From positions 62,001 through 126,000 of the forward strand of contig SEMN01000202.1 in NCBI GenBank assembly GCA_005408345.1: a stretch of 64,000 nt of DNA. Reading direction: 5' to 3'. The notes below the pieces were generated by a model. The model made no database searches. It was given only the letters and a program-made list of their open reading frames with translations, and had not been told where the DNA came from. The position numbers were made by a program, and so were the translations under genes. Shown piece after piece: positions 13,373 through 27,420 of this stretch; within the stretch, counting starts at the first letter, position 1, and each line of letters starts with the position of its first letter. Source of the DNA: Macquaria australasica. Taxonomy: Eukaryota; Chordata; Actinopteri; Centrarchiformes; Percichthyidae.

Positions 13373-14880
13373 AAGATCAAAGTTTGAGCTATTTACGGAG
13401 AATTTTAAAAGGGATCTTGGAAAATACCAAATAACACTATTGGCCAAGACACTTGCTCATGCTTTTGAAACCTACTGAATTGGTGATAAATAAAATGAAA
13501 GGTGAGGGCAAAATGATTTCTAAATAGCCATAATAATACCTAGCAGTAACTGCAGACATGACAATATTGGTCTTGAACCAGAGACCACAGAAATCATATG
13601 TGGCATGCAACAGCCCTGTGTGTACAGTAGCATCAGCTAAGTGCACCCTAAGGATATCTTTTCCTCTAACTCTGGTCAGCAGGCCTCTAAATCATACAGC
13701 TAGTAATACACTTATTGTCCCCTGAGAACACCCCATGTGGGGCAGCAGGGGGATCGAAACAACACACAAAGACTCAGTGACAGAAGCAAACACAAGGTCG
13801 AAGGGAGGGCTCTTGATTTCTTTTTGAAAGAAAATCTATCCTTGTGTCTGTGACATTATTAGCAGCGGAGAGTTGAGTTGGAAGATTAGAGGAAGACAGA
13901 GGAGGCTAAAGCATGTTAAAGTCTCCATTCTTTACCCCCTGCGTGAACACCCCTCTCTCTCTCCTTCTGTTCTCTCCATTCTTTTCTCCACCTTTCCTCT
14001 CTTACCTGTACTTACCTATCAAAACTGTAAAAACAAAATGGTCTGTTTCCCTTGCACTATTACATTACAGCTACGCCAGCTCATTTCCCTTAGGGGAAAT
14101 TAATCACTGAAATCAGCTGCTGCCGTGTTTGGTTGCAGTGAAAAGCTGAACACTATTGGGTCATGATGGGACACCGTTAAAAACCACTAAAGATTAATTT
14201 AGGAAAGCACAAAATGCTCCAAATTGGCAAAATTAAAAGAGCCCTTTAAGAACTGCTCTGGCAAGCAGCCCAGCAGGTCATACATCTCTTTATGGCCTCT
14301 TAAGATATTAGGCTGACTTATGGCTATGTCACAGCGGGGAAAACGCAAATATTCACCACACAAACATGCTGCATTTGATGTATGAATGTACTGGCATGTT
14401 AGAAAGGGAGACAATGAGCAGTAATGTTGTTTTATCATATTAAAGCACTTTATTTGTTTGTTTATCTGTCAAATGAGGTTGAGATAGACTTCTGCAGACT
14501 GGTTGTTTTGTACACACCATCAAGAGGAAAACCCAGCAGCCTGTGAGACAGGTAAGGTCAGATGAGTGCTGGAAAGTACCAGAGAGTTGCAAGGAAAGAG
14601 AAATATCTTCCTTATTAGCGGCATTGATGACAATGACGAGTTGTTTGTCTATCTGTCTGTACAGTGGTGAGCATGCTAGTGCTTGTGTGGCAGTGTGTTT
14701 GATACAGAAAGGCCCAACATGTGAGATTTTGTGATGACAGCCTGTGTGCACACCAATCACACATCCATATTTGCAATTATTTCTGTCATGGCATGGCCCT
14801 TTACATGTCAAGTGTGTATCATGCTTACATTGATACATCAACTTAACATCTTGTTTTTTGCTGCTAGTCACAGACAAAAT

Positions 14881-14924
14881 ACAGAGAGAGAGAGCAAGAG
14901 AGAGAGCGAGAGCGAGAGAGAGAG
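14881..14924. repeat. (GA)n-rich tract
   Basis: ACAGAGAGAGAGAGCAAGAGAG-type purine tract. It keeps frames open on the complementary strand and explains a long spurious ORF there. Confidence 0.9.
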
Positions 14925-15227
14925 GTCTTGGTATATTGTATCCTGCTGTGAAAATGACAGAAAAGTGAAATCCACACTGACAAATGCAGCCATTACACCA
15001 CAAAAGGCCACAACATGACAAGCATTGTATATATGAGAAAAGGAACAAGTGCTGTTAAGTCTTCCATTATCCAACACCCTCTGCAACCTACAAAAGCTTA
15101 TTTTTCCATCTCAAGGACCCAAAGAGTTTTCCTGTTAATGCATCTACTCACCAAGACCTCACCCCTTCCTCTCTTCTTTCTCTCTCTCATATGCCCTTAA
15201 TGTCTTCATTGGGAGTCTGAGGGCACT

Positions 15228-15230
<3 letters not shown>

Positions 15231-15273
<43 letters not shown>
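15231..15273. repeat. (TG)n microsatellite
   Basis: 43 bp of pure TG. Confidence 0.97.
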
Positions 15274-15276
<3 letters not shown>

Positions 15277-18200
15277 GTATATGTGTGTATTCGTTCCACT
15301 GTTATCTTGACAAGCTCTCAAGCTCCTAATTGCTGCACTACAACCGGAGCTGCTGGGACAGACCCTCTAAACTCTCACCCTGTTTTCACTCTTTTCAATG
15401 AAGGTGGGGAAGAGGGAGAAAGAGAGAGGCGGAGTGACAGAGAGATGAAAAGAGGGAGGTAAAGAGAGAGAATGAGGAGACAGATGCAACGTGGGAGAGA
15501 CAGTAATGAGTATCACGTATGTAGGAGAATATGGGAGAAGAACAAACAAAATGTGAGAGGATAGAAAGGAAAAGGCAGATTGATATTGAAATATACACAC
15601 AAAAGAAAATCTGCCTTCATCTCTCTAAAGTCAAATACCTGAGATATTGTACTATTACTATATTCATTTTCATATCAGCCTGAAAGAAAATTTTAAATCC
15701 ACTTAATTTATCATCTGGGTATGCTATGTGGCATTATCCCATGAACAGCACAGAGTCATTATCACCTGGAGGATCCACGAATATGAGCAAATTGATTACT
15801 CGCTCAGCTCGTGTAATTCCTTGCAATAAGCGTATACAGTTAAAGATATTTGATAGATTAGCACTTTTACTGAAGGGTAAATGAAAAAGACATAATTTCA
15901 TTAACCCCAGTAAGGTAGACGTATCCAGGTGTGACAGCTATTGTTAAAATGTGCAGTTTTTCCTCCAAGTAGCTTGCTGGCTCATAATTACAAGTCAAAT
16001 GAAATTAGGTATTATTAGAGTATCTGACTATTTACCTTATTAAATGGGCAGTAAGAAAATCCCCTGTGCTCTCTTGTCAGCTGTTAGGAGCAGGCAGCCA
16101 GCTAGACGCCTTGGCCCAAGGGGAGCAGCTAACTCACTCAGATAAGGCCCCCACTGCTGGTTGCCATAGAAATAACAGGAGGGAGATACAGAACCTGCCA
16201 AATGGAAAATGTCTATTACTGTAGATATGTAGATATTGGTTGGGATTGTGGAGTATCTGGGTGGGGGTCTGACAGGGAGCTGGTGTGCCCACCTTCATTT
16301 AAATACAATTCTTCTGGACATAGGACGGATCTGTCTCTATCTCCGTCCACTCTCATTGACACAGACATACATAATCTGTGAATTAATGCGTCCTTCTTTT
16401 CTCTGTGTTACACAGTGGTGATCAGGTACCGAGTGTGAATGTGAGAGGTGTCAAGAGAACTGGGGGGTTTCTGAGGCAGCACCGAGGAGTTAACTCCCCC
16501 CTATAATCCACATATTGATCCCTCTACTCGGCCCGAGCCACGATCAATACAGGCAATAAAACCAAACCCAGCAGCCTCTCTGGGGAACTGTGACAGACCC
16601 TCAGGCAAGATGTGTTTGCATGTACACATACATCTCTCTGTGTGTCAGCAGTGTAGTGTGTGAGGTGATGGTGTGTATAATGTGTGTGTGTGCGTCCCAG
16701 CACAAATCAGTCAACTGGACAGTCCTCAGTGGCTGTCATGCACGCTTCCCTATCGAGACACTCTGAAAATTCAACATGACAAAACAGTCAGTGTGCTGCA
16801 TAAACGATCAGGCAGCTGCCGAGAGAGAAGCCAGAGAGAAGTTGCATCACAGCATATGCTATCATTGCTCATGCACATGCACACACACAATGTGCATGAA
16901 TGCGTAATGTGAGAATGCATCTGCACAGTTCGCAGATGCATTTACACCCCAAGAGTGTCATATATAGACACACACATACAGACGTGTAAAGACGCACACA
17001 CAGTGAGATACACTGCCACCCGCAGGTGAGTCATACATTGACCAGTAACAACATCTAAAATATCATCTTTCTGATGTTGGGCCACAAATATATTTTATAT
17101 CTATCATATTCTGCCTGCAGAAAATGTGAATTCTCTTATAATATCTGACAGAGACAGTCAGCTATAAACTGGACAAGCAAACACACAGGGACCAGGTACT
17201 TTTGCATACTCACAATAAACAGATGAAGTCATGCATGCAGCAATATAAAAAATCTGGTAAACATAACATCTCCTCAATATACAGTACATTAGGCTTATTT
17301 GCTGTCACACACACCCACACACACACACAGAGAAAGAGAGAGAGACAATTTCCTAACCCTGAATAAAAATATGAATTAACTATGAAATTACAACAGGAGG
17401 ATATTTATAATTCACTATACATCACAGGGTTTGTTATTGTTACTCTCCCCACTGCCTCTGTAATTATCATTGCTTTTATTGTGGCTGTTAGCGTAGCATC
17501 ATTAGCATACCGTATTGCAGTGGGTGAGGGGGGACCTGAGGTGGATTGTGATGCTCATAATATTGTCATTGTGGGCCAAAACCATTGTTACACAAGAAAC
17601 ACAATTACGCAATTTTGCATCTTTTAATATCTGTTGGAAATTACACTGTTCCAGCTTCAATCAAATTCATGAGGTGTGTGAGGAGCAATGGCAGAGTATT
17701 TTATTTTTATGAAAATCAGCCCATGAAAATCATATTTCTGTGATTAGACATCTCCCAGGCTGTGGTTAATACTATTAGCAGCAAATATTATGCATCATTT
17801 TTTATGTGGAACGCCTATACAGTGAGTTTTTCTGGGGATAGATTTTTGCAATAAACACATTCTGAGGAAATAAAATGTGCACAAGACTCCAGCTGATGCT
17901 TATAAACAGAAAATGAAATTTGACCTGATGGTGGGCTCCTGGCCATCCACTCTGATTCTCAGCAGTAGCAACTGCAGCAGAGAGAGGGAGTGAAAAACAG
18001 AGGGAGGGAGAGGAAGGTGATCAAAAAGAAGGACGAGAGGAAGAGTCAAAACAGTGGGATAAGAACTAAAAGATAGAATGTGAAGTATTTTGAAGGAGAG
18101 AAAAATATACAAAGGAATGTGGAAAAAACTTAAAATTCAGACAGATGGGCAGACAGACTGAGACACAGAAGCTGTAATATTAAAGAGTAGCAGAGTGTTG

Positions 18201-18668
18201 AGCCGGGCAGATGAACCAAGCCTGTAATAACTTGACAAATCCCAGCGCCTGTGCTCTTGAGAGGATTGTGCTTCATTAACAGATAAAGAGTGGAGGAGAA
18301 GAAAGAGAGGGGCGAGGGGAGACGAGCTCGCTCTTTGTTCCTCCGCCTTTACTCATTTCACTGTTATCTGCTTTAAGAAGCTTTATTTGATGACATGACC
18401 TTTAAGTTGCAGGAGCGTGGATTGACAATGAGCACAAGTTTCCAACAGTACATTGATTTGTGTTTCATCTCCTACTAGGATGCTCTCTTATCACTTCCCC
18501 TCCTGCTATGCCAAGGATAAGTAAAGGTGTTTGTGTGTGTGAGAGAGAGACTGAGAGAGAGAAGAGTTTAAATGTGTCAAAGAAATAAATTGCTTTATAT
18601 AAACTGCACACTTCTGCTGCTAAATTAAAGTATCCTAATGGCAAAAACACACACTCAATCACTATCGA

Positions 18669-18736
18669 ATTATTCCTTTAAACATGATAGTCAAGAAGAT
18701 AATAATCTACTTGACTATCATGTTTAAAGGAATAAT
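18669..18736. repeat. 27-bp perfect palindrome with 14-nt loop
   Basis: The arms are 18669-18695 and 18710-18736. The outer parts read ATTATTCCTTTAAAC and its reverse complement GTTTAAAGGAATAAT. The right arm is continuous with the terminus of the long-inverted-repeat element that follows, so the palindrome is formed by a second inverted terminus. Confidence 0.9.
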
Positions 18737-19520
18737 CCAACATTTTGGGAAATACGCTTATTCCTTTTCAGGTAGCAAGTTAGATGAAAAGATTGACACC
18801 GCTCTCATATCTGGTAAATATGACTTTTAGAGGGGGTTTGCGATTGCATACAAAGTCAATGGAAAGACATGAGTGGGCGTGAATTGGCCCCGGGGGGCGG
18901 GAATGATGCAAAGACGAGTCCGTGAGAGTTGAAAATGTTTAAACTTGAGCGAAAAATTCACTTTTATCCCGGGGCTTTATGAATCCGCTTCATAAACGTA
19001 CAGAGTGGAGAGGAAAATGGAGAGAGACTGGAGGGGAATGAAAGAAATAACAGGAGTTTCTGGTGAGTTCTGAGCTCAGTCAGAGAGGCTGAGCTGAACA
19101 TAAACACATACGCACACTCCCAAACACACGGACACTAGCGTTTGTTGCTAGCTAGCTTACAGCTAACATTTGTACATTGGCTTTTTGGGGGCGAAAGTGA
19201 CACAAGGTGAATATACGCTTTGCTTACTGTCTGAACACACCTTAAAGCTACAGCCTGCAAGCAGTTAGCCTACCACAAAGACTGAATACAGGGGGAATTA
19301 GCCTGGCTCTGTCGACAGTGGCTCTGACCAGTTGCAAGGCAACCACCGGAGACTCCCAGAAGTGACTTGTCCGGCTCATAACTCCCTGTAAAAGGCCCAA
19401 TTGGTAGGTGGATCTTAACGTTGGTTAGAGCCAGGTCAAGCGTTTTCCCTGTTTCTAGTCATTATGCTAAGCTAAGCTACCTGGCTGCAGGCTGTAGCTT
19501 TATATTTAATAGTCTTGGAC
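18717..19520. mobile_element. Non-autonomous long-inverted-repeat DNA element, copy 1
   Basis: The left end is AAAGGAATAATCCAACATTTTG then GGAAATACGCTTATTCC and GTTAGATGAAAAGATTGACA. The right end carries CCTGTTTCTAGTCATTATGC and TAAGCTAAGCTACCTGGCTG. The middle includes a segment at 18830-19000 (CAAAGTCAATGGAAAGAC...TTAAACTTGAGCG) that looks like a further inserted fish repeat. Confidence 0.65.
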
Positions 19521-20290
19521 TTATTTAATGGAGTGATATTTTCCACAACCTCAAACTATTCCTGAAACAGTAGGTGTACATGAGTCAATACGAGGCACTT
19601 TTCACCTTGTCAATCCTAGACTCCCCTGGGAAGGTCACAGGGTCAGGGCTTCAGACAGACCAGCCCAGACACGACCCCTGACATTATAACCTTCACAACA
19701 GCTGATCAATAACCAAAATGGCTGCCAGCCAACCTTTGAGCACTTCCAAAAGCAAAGTTCATTCCTAATATTTATCATCTATAGCATTATAATCATGGTG
19801 ATCCTGGTGGCAGGAGGAGAGGAAGGACTGTGGTAGATAAACACTATAGTATAGTATAGTTCACAACTCTTTGCATTATTTTAAGCCCTGGAAAACATTG
19901 TCTTTAGATCTTTACACAGTTTTATCTGGGTGAAGCCCTGATTCTTTGCTGCCAGATTTGTTTTGATTACACTACTTCCTTTAAAAGACTGAAACCTGGT
20001 TGTGGCTTTTTAGCAAAGGAATAAAATATACATGCGCACTTCGTAGCCCGGGGGATTGCTGATTGTGTATGTGCAGTTATAGAGAGTGCTTTTATTATTA
20101 CAGAGTGAAAAAGTAAGGAGGGCGTAAAGGGGATGATGAACAAGGGTGTTATTTATAAACCACAGATCAATAAGCATTACAATTTTAATTTCGTTGCGTG
20201 TGTGTGTATGTGTAAAGAGCGAGAGAGAGAGGGGAAGGGAGGGAGAGGAACAGAATATTTTGACCATTATTCCCTTTAGACAATATTTGC

Positions 20291-20293
<3 letters not shown>

Positions 20294-20331
<38 letters not shown>
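20294..20331. repeat. (AC)n microsatellite
   Basis: Pure AC tract, 38 bp. Confidence 0.96.
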
Positions 20332-20333
<2 letters not shown>

Positions 20334-20787
20334 CTTGTGTTAATTTTCTTCATTCTGGTGATGAATGGAAGGCTGAGGTCTTTCTATTAAATCAGCTCTC
20401 TCTCAGGTGATTGAATGAGAGTTCCTAAGAGAGATTTAGATTGATATCACACCTCTTCTGTTAGAGAGGAAGGAGAAAAACATGGCGCCTGCACTCAAGA
20501 CACCACATGCTCATTCCTTCTACGCTACTTCTTCTCACTTTTGCTTTACATATCCACAATCCTTCAAATCCTTCAAAGACACTCTGTATCCATATATTTT
20601 CTCTCTGCTTGCTAGTAAGGTGGAAACACCAAAATGGATGATAGGTGGTAATGCAGTCTTGTAATTGTGTACTTTGTGGCCCAACATTTAACCATGAGCA
20701 AATTGCTTTTTTACATGATGTAGATTGATTTCATTTACAAAAAAAATAATTTTTTAACCATGTTAGCAGCATGGTAATGTTGGTCTA

Positions 20788-21335
20788 CCACTTTGTTTCA
20801 GGCTGAAATATCTCAACAACTATTACGTGGATTACCATGAAATTTTGTACGCACATTCATGGTCCCCAGAGGATGAATCTTATTGACAGGGCGATCCCCT
20901 GACTTTTCCTCTAGCACCACCATTAGCTTGACATTTTTGATTCAGAGTAAAATATCTCCACAAATATTTGATGGATAACCGTGACCTTTTGTACACATAT
21001 TCGTGTCCCCCTCAGGATGAAGTGTAATAACTTTGATGATCCTCTGACATTAGGTCTAGTGTCACCATGAGAAAAAATGTTACTTTGCCCAATAATAATG
21101 AACAAAACTAATGACATTCCTGTCAGCTACAGCTGTACTTTGTGTTTAGTTCCAATTACCAAATGTTAGCCTGCTAACACGCTAAACTAAGATGGTAAAC
21201 ATAGTGAACATTACCTGCTAAACATCAGCACGTTAGCATTGTCACTGTGAGCATGTTAGCATGCTGATGTTAGCATTTAGCTCAAAGCACCACTGTGCCC
21301 AAGTACAGCCTCACAGAGCTGCTAGCATGTCTAGC
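20788..21335 (+). repeat. Dispersed fish repeat with 'GCTAGCATG' motifs
   Basis: GGCTGAAATATCTCAACAAC and TACCATGAAATTTTGTAC recur in diverged form about 130 bp later (AGAGTAAAATATCTCCACAA, ACCGTGACCTTTTGTACA). The 3' part is full of GTTAGCATGCT-type motifs and ends CTCACAGAGCTGCTAGCATG. This is a familiar, high-copy percomorph repeat. Confidence 0.65.
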
Positions 21336-21345
21336 TTAGTCTTGT

Positions 21346-23384
21346 TAAGAATTATGTTGTTGTGTCACAAATACAAGGAAGAGACTGCCTATTTATTGAC
21401 TGGCATAATCTACTTCCAGAGGTCATTTCTTGTTTCTGTTTGGTGTAAGGACTTGCCCATGAGACCCCCTTGTATCTGCCTCCATCAACAAAACCTATTC
21501 ACTGAGCGTATGCTGCACCACTCAGCCTCCAATCAGTCCTGCCATGATCCTCTGTGCTCTGTCTAACCCCTAATGTACTGAGGGCTGGGTGGGCAGTGAG
21601 TTAATTGCCATTTTGTTTGGCACCACAACAGACTGCATGCTAAATAGAGCAGTTTCCCTGGTAACCCACATTAAACACAATGTTAAACAAATGTTTGATG
21701 GTTGATTGCGTTAGTTGGGTGAAATGTCATTGTGTGGGATGTCAGTTTCCCAAGTGAGCTCTGAAATGTCTGGAAAACACCTTGCAGTTTCAGCAGCTCT
21801 GAAACCTGATATTGACTGAGGAAGCTGTGGTTTGGTCACAGCTCTGCCTGTAGACAGAAAGTAATCACGGTGAGTTATACTTCATCTCTTGCTCTCTCTT
21901 TCTCTCGCTCTCTCATTCTCTCCCTGATCAAACATTAACTCCACGGGGAGTGATAGACACACACTGAGCACACCTGTGCTCCTCACCACACAATCACAGC
22001 AGTGTGTGTGTGTGTGTGTGTGTGCCTGTAAGGATGCTAAACTCTAGCTTGCCTCTGCAATCAAGAGAGCAAGAGAAACACACACACAACAGTGATGGAG
22101 CACAGAAATACAAAGCAAACACAAAAGAACAGTCCATCCACCAATGAAAAAGGACAAACACACAAGCACACTGTCCACTGACATCTTGATAGGAATGAAT
22201 CTGTGCCCGGCTGAGTCCAGGCACAGACTGGGGATGGAGAGGGGATTAAAGCCGAATGGCCTATTCTTCCCTCCCCAGCAGCCAGACAGACAGACGGCTA
22301 GCCGAGATGAGCTCTATTCACCATTCCTATCTCGTAGCTGCAGCCCTGCAGGCTCATCCATCTCCATTTCCCACTCCCTGTCGTCGTGTCTCCAGCACCA
22401 GCTCAGCCTTAATCAATCTAATTACCAACCGCAGAATGGACCCCAGACCCATCTACCTGTCTGCTAAACCTTTCAGACCTTCTCAGTGCCTTTGCTCTAA
22501 ACATCCCCCTCCCTGGTAGAGCTTGATTAAAACGTACCTGATTATTTGATGGTATCCAGTGAAAAAGATAGGAAGTAGATGGGGAATGAGAGCAAGATTT
22601 TACAAATAAGAGACAGTCTCGTTATTCTAGTCAAATGGTAAGTGGAAAATTAACACTAAAATATTTTTGTTGTTTAATTATCTGCACATTTTTGTTGTGC
22701 AAATGCTGACAACATCTAAAAAAGGCACATTTAGATTCACATTTACTTAATTTAAGTTGTATTTTCCATTGTTTTAGTTACTACATTTTTAAATGTCCAC
22801 CCAAGTTGCCATCCATATATACGCCATACATATTTTTTTATTGTAAAGTGCTTTCTAATACTATCAAATTATGCCCGGTGATCTACATTATGTGACATGT
22901 TTGTGGATTGGTTGAGTGCTTATTGTAGACATATAAAATAAAAAGCTAGTTTTCAGGAAATTGTCATCAAATGTATGAAATATATATTTAAACAGATAAC
23001 AATTACTCTAATTAAATGTTAAATGAAACCACATGAAAATGAATATTAACATTAATTTGAAATACACAGCCCTTGTTAAATATACAGTAAGAGAGTGAAA
23101 ATGAACTTGCATGCGCTCTCCTGTAACCTACTGATTGTTACAAAGGAATCAAATTACATTCCTAGTAGGCCTTTATAATAAAGTGTGACCAAGTGAGGAG
23201 AGAAAATTAGTCTGTGATTTCTCTCTCTCTCTCCCTCTCTGACAATGGCAAGCTAATTAAACTCCTGGCATTTCATATTCATGACTAATTAGCTAAACGG
23301 GATGGCAGCTACAAAGTAGGCTGCTCTTAATTAAGCTGGAGAATTTGAGTTACACCTTGGTGCGGAGGTGTGTGTCTGTATGTA

Positions 23385-23434
<50 letters not shown>

Positions 23435-24236
23435 GTGTGGGTGTGTTTGTGTGTCTGTATACTAGCATCTAGGCAATATTCATCTCGTCTTGTGCCCTGG
23501 CATTTTCCAAGAAGCTGACCCTTGTCTCAGAGGAGGCAGAGGGTAAAGGTTGTTTAATGCTGCCTGTATGTACTCTACAGTACACACCATCCGTGTTGTT
23601 CCATAGTGTCTGCAGTCCTATTTTATGCCTGGCTAATTATCAAGGTGTTATTAACTTATTTTACACAACAGTTTAAGGGATGTGTTGGTGAACCTTTGCA
23701 TCTACAGCACTGTTGCCCTACAATGGTATTGTGAAACACCTTTTTGGAGCAAAATACAATGAACAAATTAGTTATAGAATTTGATTAAAAAGTCTATAAT
23801 GCCTAGTAAAACAAAAAATAAATCATTATAGTAGTACAGTATTTTAAAATGAAGTTTAAGCTGCTCTGCCTGGCTGTGGTTGTGGTTATTTCTATGCTGC
23901 TTCTTTCCCATATGACAGATGTTTTACCACAGGAGTTCAAGAATAGCTTCACCACAACGCTCAGCCAACACAACCATGTCAATTCACTGCACCTGGACAA
24001 CATGTAGTTACACCCATTTAAAACTGTGTCACAGCCGTGATAACCATAACACTCACAAAGTTTTGTGAGATAACACAAAAGTAGTTCAGAAAAAACAAAT
24101 CCCACTGTGGCATCATGTTGGCTTTCCAACAAGATGCTAGCAAGATCTTAGCTAAATCTCTGCTGTTGAGCTAACAGAGATTAGACATCAGTATTGATGA
24201 GAAAGTTGTTAGTAAGATAAGCACTGTAAGAATGGT
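21346..24236. other. Non-coding spacer
   Basis: Block 23230-23345 (AGCTAATTAAACTCCTGGC, GACTAATTAGCTAAACGGG, CTCTTAATTAAGCTGG) is rich in paired homeodomain sites. Otherwise only microsatellites at 22002-22024 and 23387-23432. Confidence 0.45.
23387..23432. repeat. (GT)n microsatellite
   Basis: Pure GT tract, 46 bp. Confidence 0.97.
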
Positions 24237-24785
24237 TAAAGCAAGAGTTTGAAATTTTGGGAAATGTGCTTATTTGTTTTCTGGCAGAGAGTTAGATGAG
24301 AAGATCGATACCACTCTTAACCGTCTGTTAAATATGAAAGCAACAGAGAGCAGCCAGTTAGCTTAGCTTAGCACAAAGACTTGAAACAGGGGGAAATAAC
24401 TAGTCTGACTCAGTCTAATAGTATCATCCATCTAGCAGCATCTCTAAAACCCACTAATTAACAACTCGTACAAAAACCGAAGCGTAAAAATGACAATTGG
24501 CTGTTTTATTGGAGGTTATGTGCCAGACTATTTTATTGAGGAGTTGCCAGGCAACCAGTTGAGATTCCAGGACTTTACATAACCCATAAACATGAACTGT
24601 GAAATGGCGAATTGTCATTTTTATACTTCGGTTAAATGAGATATATGGTGTTAATTAGTGAGTTTCAGAGGTGCTGCTAGATGGATGTTACCATGAGACT
24701 GAGTCAGACTGGTTGTTTCCCCTTTGTGTTTACACTTCCATATTTGTAGTTTTTTGGAGCGCGTTTTGAACTATTCCTTTAAGGT
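24237..24785. mobile_element. Same long-inverted-repeat family, copy 2
   Basis: Begins TTTGAAATTTTGGGAAATG and GAGTTAGATGAGAAGATCGA, with AGCTTAGCTTAGCACAAAGA inside. Its two halves are inverted around about 24545 (AAAAATGACAATTGGC versus GGCGAATTGTCATTTTT). It ends TTTTGAACTATTCCTTTAA. Confidence 0.7.
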
Positions 24786-25101
24786 TGATTAATCAGCTGT
24801 CCAGTATTCAGGGCTAGCTTAAGATTTTTTTTTTGTGCTTCTGTCATTCTGTCTCCATTAAGTCAGGTCTTCTGTGCCTGTGTGACTGTATTAATTTGTA
24901 ATGTATTAGGGTTTCTATGTGTGTATCCCTGTGGCAGGGTCCAACATGGCCATTAAATCTGAAAAGAAAGCCTCTATTTTGTCGGCTCCACAACAGGATA
25001 AACACCTCCCTCAGGCCTCAGTCTGCTCTCCACACAGCACAGCTTAGACACACTGTTCAACCAAGAGCTCCCATTTAGTCCCATTATGTCTTTTAGGTTG
25101 A

Positions 25102-25132
25102 CCCCCCCCCCCCCCCCCCACACACACACACA
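25102..25132. repeat. C18 homopolymer joined to (AC)n
   Basis: Eighteen C residues followed by a short AC tract, a likely site of assembly or length error. Confidence 0.95.
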
Positions 25133-25976
25133 TACATAAAGGACTACAGTTATGCTTACTGTACTCCTCAGATGAGAGAGAGGTGAAGCACACATTTCAG
25201 CAGCCTGGATAAAATAAGATTCAAAACAAGTTTTTATTACCTTAGAAATTTGCACAGTTATTTTCAAGTGTGCTTGTGTATGAAATCTTTACTCTGTGGT
25301 GTTAGAAGCAAAGATCTACTCAACAGGAGACAGAAGAAGAGAAAGGTGAATAAAGAATAAGAAGAGAAAGCACAGGTACATATAACTCTTCTCTCCCCTG
25401 TTCTGATCCTCGTAATCTCAGCCAGAAAATCCTCTTTCATTCTTTACAAGATTCCCAAATCCTGGATAAATCCACAGCAAGACATTTGTGCACTGCAAAC
25501 CCCTCTTTGACTTTATAGAGATTTGCATCCTTCAAAGCTCTCAGAGCCCGACTACTTTCATGTGGTCCTGTTGGACAGATGCTGAGCTACACTGCTGTGA
25601 AAGTGGCACCAGCACATTAACTATCTGTGAATCAGAGCTACGGTGAAATGACGCAGGTACTAAAAAACACGAGGTGGTTTTGTTTTGCATATTTTACCTT
25701 TAATTAATTACAAGACATTCATACTTAACATTACAGGTGACCATTTTCCAAAGCACATCATAAAGTTAATGTAAGATTTATTTTTCATGCAGCAACTGGT
25801 TTAAGGTCATGAAACTATGTATGAAAATGTGCGTGAAATGTACTTCCAATGTTTATCCAAGTAAACCTTTTTTTTTTTTTTAACGCTATCACAGCATGAA
25901 GACACGGCTTCAAGCACGGACTGTTTTGGAAGTCTTCATTTGTTGGAAGTGTTCAAGGAAACTCCAACATCCGTGA

Positions 25977-26175
25977 ATTAAAGGAAATGTTTGACATTTT
26001 GAGAAATACGCTCATTCGTTGTCTTGTTGTGTAACTTCCTGGAGTCTCCGTTGGTAGGCTAGCTGTTTTGCCCTGTTTCCAGTCTTTATGCTGAGCTAAG
26101 CTAAACGGCTTCTGGCTTCAGCTACATATTTACTGCACATTCATGAGAGTCTTCTCATCTAAGAAAGGCAGCCAA
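25977..26175. mobile_element. Same family, internally deleted copy 3
   Basis: Starts ATTAAAGGAAATGTTTGACA and TTTTGAGAAATACGC, then jumps to CCTGTTTCCAGTCTTTATGC and the TGAGCTAAGCTAA signature. The central part is lost. Confidence 0.6.
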
Positions 26176-27086
26176 ACAGCAACGTTTTTAAAGCAGGAAA
26201 CTTATCAAATTTACATATCCTTTTAACAACATCGTCATTTCCTTATTGTATGCCTTCTGGGTTTTATGTCTTGACAGCATAGCTTATGAATGCAATTCTA
26301 TTCAGCTACCGGCTCAAGTCAGATTTCATTAAATGCACAAGGAAATCTCTGGTATGAATCCGTTCATTTTGTTTGCACATACTATGAGTGTTATTAGTAA
26401 TAAATACATGGCAGAAGACTTGGCAATCGATTGAGCTCAGGCATTCAGCTTTCTTTGTACTTGATTGTACTTGAACAATTTCTGTCTTGTGACCTTTGCC
26501 ATGCCCTCTGAACACTAAAAACTATACAATACAACAATTTTTAATTAAAAGCAGGAGAAAATACTGTATGTGGGTGTCGTGTTCTCAGAAAAAATTTCTA
26601 ACTAACTAAGCAACGTGCTTTTAGCTGCTGGGAATAGGATGTAAATTTCCATCCACTGAATAAAGGACACTAAGCCCTTAGGCTTTCATTCTTTGTATCA
26701 CAGTATCTCTGCATCAATTCCAACAATCTTTAAAGCATAATGCGGCCTCCTCTTGTGTCTCTTTGAACCCAGGCGTCCTACTTAATGAACGAAACCTTCT
26801 AGGGGTCGTCTGTAATGAATGGAACCTGAGCAGGAGAGCTGTAAATAGTCAAAATTATAAAACCACACACTTCCTTAATAAAGCAGTCTCATTTGGAGTT
26901 TTACAGGGATTACAGGGACAGTGTTTCCCCCTCTCCCTGCCTTTTATGTCATTAGCATGGTTGTAAAAGCCTTATTGAGTGATATGAGTGATGGAAAGGA
27001 CTTGGGTGTTTTCAGTAGCGGACACTGTTGAGATGGGTTGTCTCGATGACAGGAAGAACAGACAAATTGGTGTAAATATGCACAAC

Positions 27087-27088
<2 letters not shown>

Positions 27089-27119
<31 letters not shown>
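27089..27119. repeat. (AC)n microsatellite
   Basis: Pure AC tract. A further one lies at 27387-27418 and a GT-rich one at 27708-27738. Confidence 0.95.
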
Positions 27120-27125
<6 letters not shown>

Positions 27126-27384
27126 GCTCCGAGACATAATAGATAAATCTAATTTCATGTGGGGGTATACTCTATAATATTATTACAACACACAACTAGA
27201 CTACTTGTGCGTTGGTGGGAATGTGTGTGTGTGTGTGCGTGTGCCTTTGCATGTGTTTGTGTTTGAGTGAAGGATACTATCTGTCAAATGCTATTGGCTG
27301 CTGGGGCTGGCAGGTTCTAATCCACTTGTTTCTGCAGTGTGTAGATTAACACCAGGTTAATGGATAGGTTGCCAATGTGGCACG

Positions 27385-27420
<36 letters not shown>

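Larger units (their letters stand above)
13373..18668. other. Non-coding spacer
   Basis: Contains (GA)n and (TG)n tracts. AT-rich ATTA-dense blocks at about 15940-16040 and 17690-17830 resemble conserved non-coding elements. No gene seen. Confidence 0.45.

Noticed and set aside
14440..15048. 202-codon minus-strand open frame
   Set aside because: No ATG at its start, no domain, and part of it is kept open by the (GA)n tract; length is near chance expectation for six frames of 64 kb.
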